A DNA stretch of 64,000 bases from Halieaceae bacterium (GTDB taxonomy: Bacteria > Pseudomonadota > Gammaproteobacteria > Pseudomonadales > Halieaceae): contig CACNSR010000002.1 in assembly GCA_902623175.1 (NCBI GenBank), positions 1 through 64,000 on the forward strand. The letters run 5' to 3'. Within the stretch, counting starts at the first letter, position 1. The number at the start of each line of letters is the position of its first letter. The position numbers and the translations under genes were made by a program. Below the pieces are notes generated by a model. It ran no database searches and had not been told where the DNA came from. It saw nothing but the letters and a program-made list of their open reading frames with translations. Positions 61,750 to 64,000 of the stretch are shown here, in pieces.

Positions 61750-62307
61750 TTAGGAATCAGCGATAAGTGCCTGAATTTGCTCTCTTAAGAGTGCCTCATC
61801 CCCCTTGCGAAAACCGACATGGACTTTTCTGATCAGACCGTCTCGGCCTATCAGGTAGCCCGAGGGCATGCCTGCCACCGCAAAATCCCGTCCGGAATTG
61901 CCCGTCTTGTCAATGGCAACCGGGTAGTCGACGGGGTAGCGCTTCAAGAAGTCGAGTGCATCCTCGTCGACATAATCGACGCTGATTGCCACCACACCAA
62001 AATCTGCAGCGTCGAACTCTTTGCTCAGTCGGTTCAACGCCGGTAAGGAAAGCCTGCACGGCCCACACCAACTGGCCCAGAAGTCCACATAGGTCACCCT
62101 GCCAAGATAGGTCGAATCCGTTACGTTGCCCTCACCGTTCGCAATCAGCGGTAGCTCCCACGCGGGTTGCGGAAGCGGCTCATCAAGTGTGATGTGCGAG
62201 CCCCGCTCTGCCTGCACGTTAGATGTGAGGAGGCCGGAGCAAATGAGCCCTGCTATACAGACGCCCCGCAAGAGCAGCTGAAAGCGCTCAGTAAGTTTCA
62301 TCGACAT
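61750..62307 (-). CDS. TlpA/ResA-like thioredoxin domain protein, exported
   Basis: 185 residues from the Met at 62307 (or 62301), giving a signal peptide (MSMKLTERFQLLLRGVCIAG). The upstream part of the ORF lies inside the HMG-CoA reductase gene. The thioredoxin domain has DFWASWCGPCRLSLPALN (CxxC) and VAGMPSGYLIGRDG (cis-Pro region). A periplasmic thiol reductant or electron donor; in Gram-negative bacteria TlpA types often serve cytochrome c or oxidase maturation. Confidence 0.88.
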   Translation of the reverse strand: MSMKLTERFQLLLRGVCIAGLICSGLLTSNVQAERGSHITLDEPLPQPAWELPLIANGEGNVTDSTYLGRVTYVDFWASWCGPCRLSLPALNRLSKEFDAADFGVVAISVDYVDEDALDFLKRYPVDYPVAIDKTGNSGRDFAVAGMPSGYLIGRDGLIRKVHVGFRKGDEALLREQIQALIADS

Positions 62308-62311
62308 TGCT

Positions 62312-63502
62312 TCAGCGGTTGCGACCCAGTCGCTCATGGGCATCCACCCATTCATTGGTCCGAGTCTTCTTGTCGACCCGCGCCGCGCCAGAGAGCGACA
62401 ATTCGCCGGCGACAACCAACGCAGCTGCGATTTCACACAGCTTAAGAGCCTTGCCTTTGCCTTCGCAGCCCAGCATCCGCAGGCACTCGCGTTGGGTGGG
62501 TAGGGCAGTACCACCGCCATAGGTCGCCATGATCACTGCGGGCAAAGTAATTGAGAAGTAAAAATCTCCCTTGCTGGTCGCGCGCTGATAGGTCGTGCAC
62601 TGATTCGACTCGCCGATGTTGGCCACATCTTGTCCAGTAGCCAAATACAAGGCGGCCAGCGCGTTGGCTGGATGGTTGGCGTTGTTAGACGAGTTGGTCA
62701 GGATCGCCGAGAGCGTGGAAATCTGCTGGCCGTAAGCGATTTGCTCAGGGGCAACCCGCAGGTGCTTCATTAAGATCTCCCGGGGCACGGTGATTTCTGC
62801 AGTGACGCGCTTTCCGCGGGTTTTGAGCAGGTTCACTGAAGAGGTCTTTTTTTCCGTATCGAAGTTGCCCGAGAGCATGTAGTGCAGCATCTCGGGGCGC
62901 CGCTCATTGATCCATTCGCAGGCGATAAAGGTCGCCCGAGACACCATGTTCTGACCGGCGGCGTCGCCAGTCGAATAATCGAAGCGTGTGAACACCATGC
63001 TGTGTGCGTGATAGCTCTCGATGTCATGCAGTTTGCCGACAGAGGTTGAGGTTTCGGCTTTCGCCTTGATGGCCTCAAAATTGTCTTTGAGCCAAAGCTG
63101 AAAGTCCCTTGCCTGACGGGCGTTGCGGAAGATGAATACCGGCGAGCGCTGCATCGATTCCTCGGAGACCGTCGTCAGAACGCCACCGCACTCCCGAATC
63201 ACCTTCATCCCCCGGTTGTAGGACGCCAGCATGGTGCCTTCGACGGTCGCCATAGGGACGTAGAATTCGCCTTGAGCATGTTCTCCGTTTACGAGTAGCG
63301 GTCCCGCTACGCCGATGGGGATTTGAGCAACGCCCCAAAAGTTCTCGATATTGCTCTCCATTTCATGGGGATCGAACGAGAACTGTTTGGTGTGTTCGAG
63401 CTCTGCGCCAGTCCGCTGCTCGATAAATTGTTGGCGATGCTTGACGATCTCCCTGCTATAGTCGTCCTCGGCACTGCGGGGTATTTTATTGCGTTCAATC
63501 AT
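62312..63502 (-). CDS. Hydroxymethylglutaryl-CoA reductase
   Basis: 396 residues. Catalyses HMG-CoA to mevalonate. Catalytic set: Glu in PMATVEGTMLASYNRG (about 84-99), Lys in NFDTEKKTSSVN, Asp in LATGQDVANIGES, and His in the C-terminal VDAHERLGR. ENFWGVAQIPIGVAGPLLVN matches the class I-type lid and substrate segment rather than the class II (degradative) form. The final insert (DKKTRTNEWVDAH) is longer than usual. Overlaps the nitronate monooxygenase gene by 4 bp. Unexpected for a gammaproteobacterium, most of which use the MEP pathway. Confidence 0.9.
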   Translation of the reverse strand: MIERNKIPRSAEDDYSREIVKHRQQFIEQRTGAELEHTKQFSFDPHEMESNIENFWGVAQIPIGVAGPLLVNGEHAQGEFYVPMATVEGTMLASYNRGMKVIRECGGVLTTVSEESMQRSPVFIFRNARQARDFQLWLKDNFEAIKAKAETSTSVGKLHDIESYHAHSMVFTRFDYSTGDAAGQNMVSRATFIACEWINERRPEMLHYMLSGNFDTEKKTSSVNLLKTRGKRVTAEITVPREILMKHLRVAPEQIAYGQQISTLSAILTNSSNNANHPANALAALYLATGQDVANIGESNQCTTYQRATSKGDFYFSITLPAVIMATYGGGTALPTQRECLRMLGCEGKGKALKLCEIAAALVVAGELSLSGAARVDKKTRTNEWVDAHERLGRNR

Positions 63503-64000
63503 AATGAATTGATCCGTTGTTTAGCCTGTTGGTACTGATCGGTCAGCTTGGTAACGTAATCACCAGCGGTACCCAGCTCTTTGACTGCGCCGATCCCTTG
63601 ACCGCATCCCCATATATTCTTCCAGGCTTTGGCATCGGTATTGCCTCCCGACCCAAAGTCCATCTTGCTAGGATCGCTTTCGGGCAGGTTGGTGGGGTCG
63701 AGTCCGGCTGCTTCGATCGATGGCTTGAGGTAATTGCCGTGAACACCCGTGAAAAGGCTGCTATAAACAATGTCATCAGCGCCATAATCCACGATCGCCT
63801 GTTTGTAGGCCTGCTCCGCGTCCGCTTCTTCTGTGGCGATGAAGGCAGAACCGATATAAGCGAGGTCTGCGCCCATCGCCTGAGCGGCCAGTACCGCGTC
63901 GCCGGTCGCGATAGAGCCAGACAGCAGTAAAGGGCCATCGAACCACTCCCGAATTTCCTGTATCAAAGCCATGGGTGAGGTCGTGCCTGCATGGCCGCCT
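63499..64000 (-). CDS. Nitronate monooxygenase / 2-nitropropane dioxygenase-like, 3' part (cut by window end)
   Basis: The C-terminal ~166 residues. The frame stays open to the edge and reads GGHAGTTSPMALIQEIRE, so the gene starts beyond the window; the internal Met is not the start. The NPD-type FMN site region LSGSIATGDAVLAAQAMGAD (about 30-50 of the visible part) and IGSAFIATEE fit the family. Flavin enzyme oxidising alkyl nitronates, or a related enoyl-reductase-like role. Its stop overlaps the HMG-CoA reductase start (ATGA), suggesting co-transcription. Confidence 0.85.
   Translation of the reverse strand, partial: GGHAGTTSPMALIQEIREWFDGPLLLSGSIATGDAVLAAQAMGADLAYIGSAFIATEEADAEQAYKQAIVDYGADDIVYSSLFTGVHGNYLKPSIEAAGLDPTNLPESDPSKMDFGSGGNTDAKAWKNIWGCGQGIGAVKELGTAGDYVTKLTDQYQQAKQRINSL

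Noticed and set aside
62308-62520. Longer TlpA-like N-terminus
   Set aside because: Lies in the HMG-CoA reductase gene; the signal peptide begins at 62307.
1-64000. CRISPR arrays, IS elements, integrases, prophage genes or rRNA
   Set aside because: No regularly spaced repeats, transposases, integrases or rRNA sequences were seen.

Overview
This window is one continuous piece of a Gram-negative gammaproteobacterial chromosome. The evidence is a lipid A/KDO export block (lolD-lolE, exbB-exbD, msbA, lpxK, kdsB), recA-recX behind a LexA box, two TonB-dependent receptors and a DmdA-type DMSP demethylase. The gene content and moderately high GC suggest a marine oligotroph of the OM60/NOR5 (Halieaceae) or a neighbouring lineage. 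That placement is inference; no 16S gene or marker phylogeny is present.

Layout. 1-10.5 kb is a dense housekeeping run on the + strand: lolD (cut), lolE, exbB, exbD (frameshifted at a T TTT TTA heptamer), msbA, lpxK, kdsB, murB, uvrC, pgsA and tRNA-Gly. 10.7-18 kb is mixed: a DUF3604 protein, tRNA-Cys, small proteins, a GFA-type protein, an Nei-type DNA glycosylase, two head-to-head paralogous phosphoribosyltransferases and an AzgA-type purine permease. 18.3-25.7 kb holds a TonB receptor, a strongly promoted and apparently highly structured non-coding RNA with an intrinsic terminator, an MFS carrier, a NUDIX protein, a sterol-desaturase-family hydroxylase and a MOSC protein. 25.7-32 kb is a group with aldehyde dehydrogenase, DmdA, Fe-alcohol dehydrogenase, an SSS symporter stitched to two micro-ORFs, and a cupin.

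32.4-55.7 kb is a large catabolic region of unknown substrate. It has a Rieske oxygenase, a second TonB receptor with a divergent AraC regulator, VOC and bicupin proteins, and a ten-gene minus-strand run (P450, P450, GntR, amidohydrolase, SDR, ThuA-like, SDR, ferredoxin, amidohydrolase, MFS). Opposite lies a molybdenum hydroxylase pair with a Dabb protein. A PQQ/cytochrome c dehydrogenase, a YciI protein and another SDR follow. A coherent reading is uptake of an organic compound by TonB/MFS carriers, activation by P450s or the Rieske oxygenase fed by the local ferredoxin, then stepwise oxidation by SDRs, the Mo enzyme and the PQQ enzyme, under GntR/AraC control. Two palindromes between the divergent P450 and Mo-enzyme operons are candidate GntR operators.

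55.8-64 kb returns to core functions: recA-recX, a DUF3014 protein, an M3-family oligopeptidase, a flavin reductase and DCC protein pair, a TlpA-like thioredoxin, an HMG-CoA reductase (uncommon in this phylum) and a nitronate monooxygenase cut by the window end. The points most worth following are the unidentified RNA near 21 kb, the exbD slippery site, the paired P450s with His in place of the I-helix acid, and the micro-ORFs flanking the SSS symporter. No CRISPR array, IS element, integrase or rRNA was seen.
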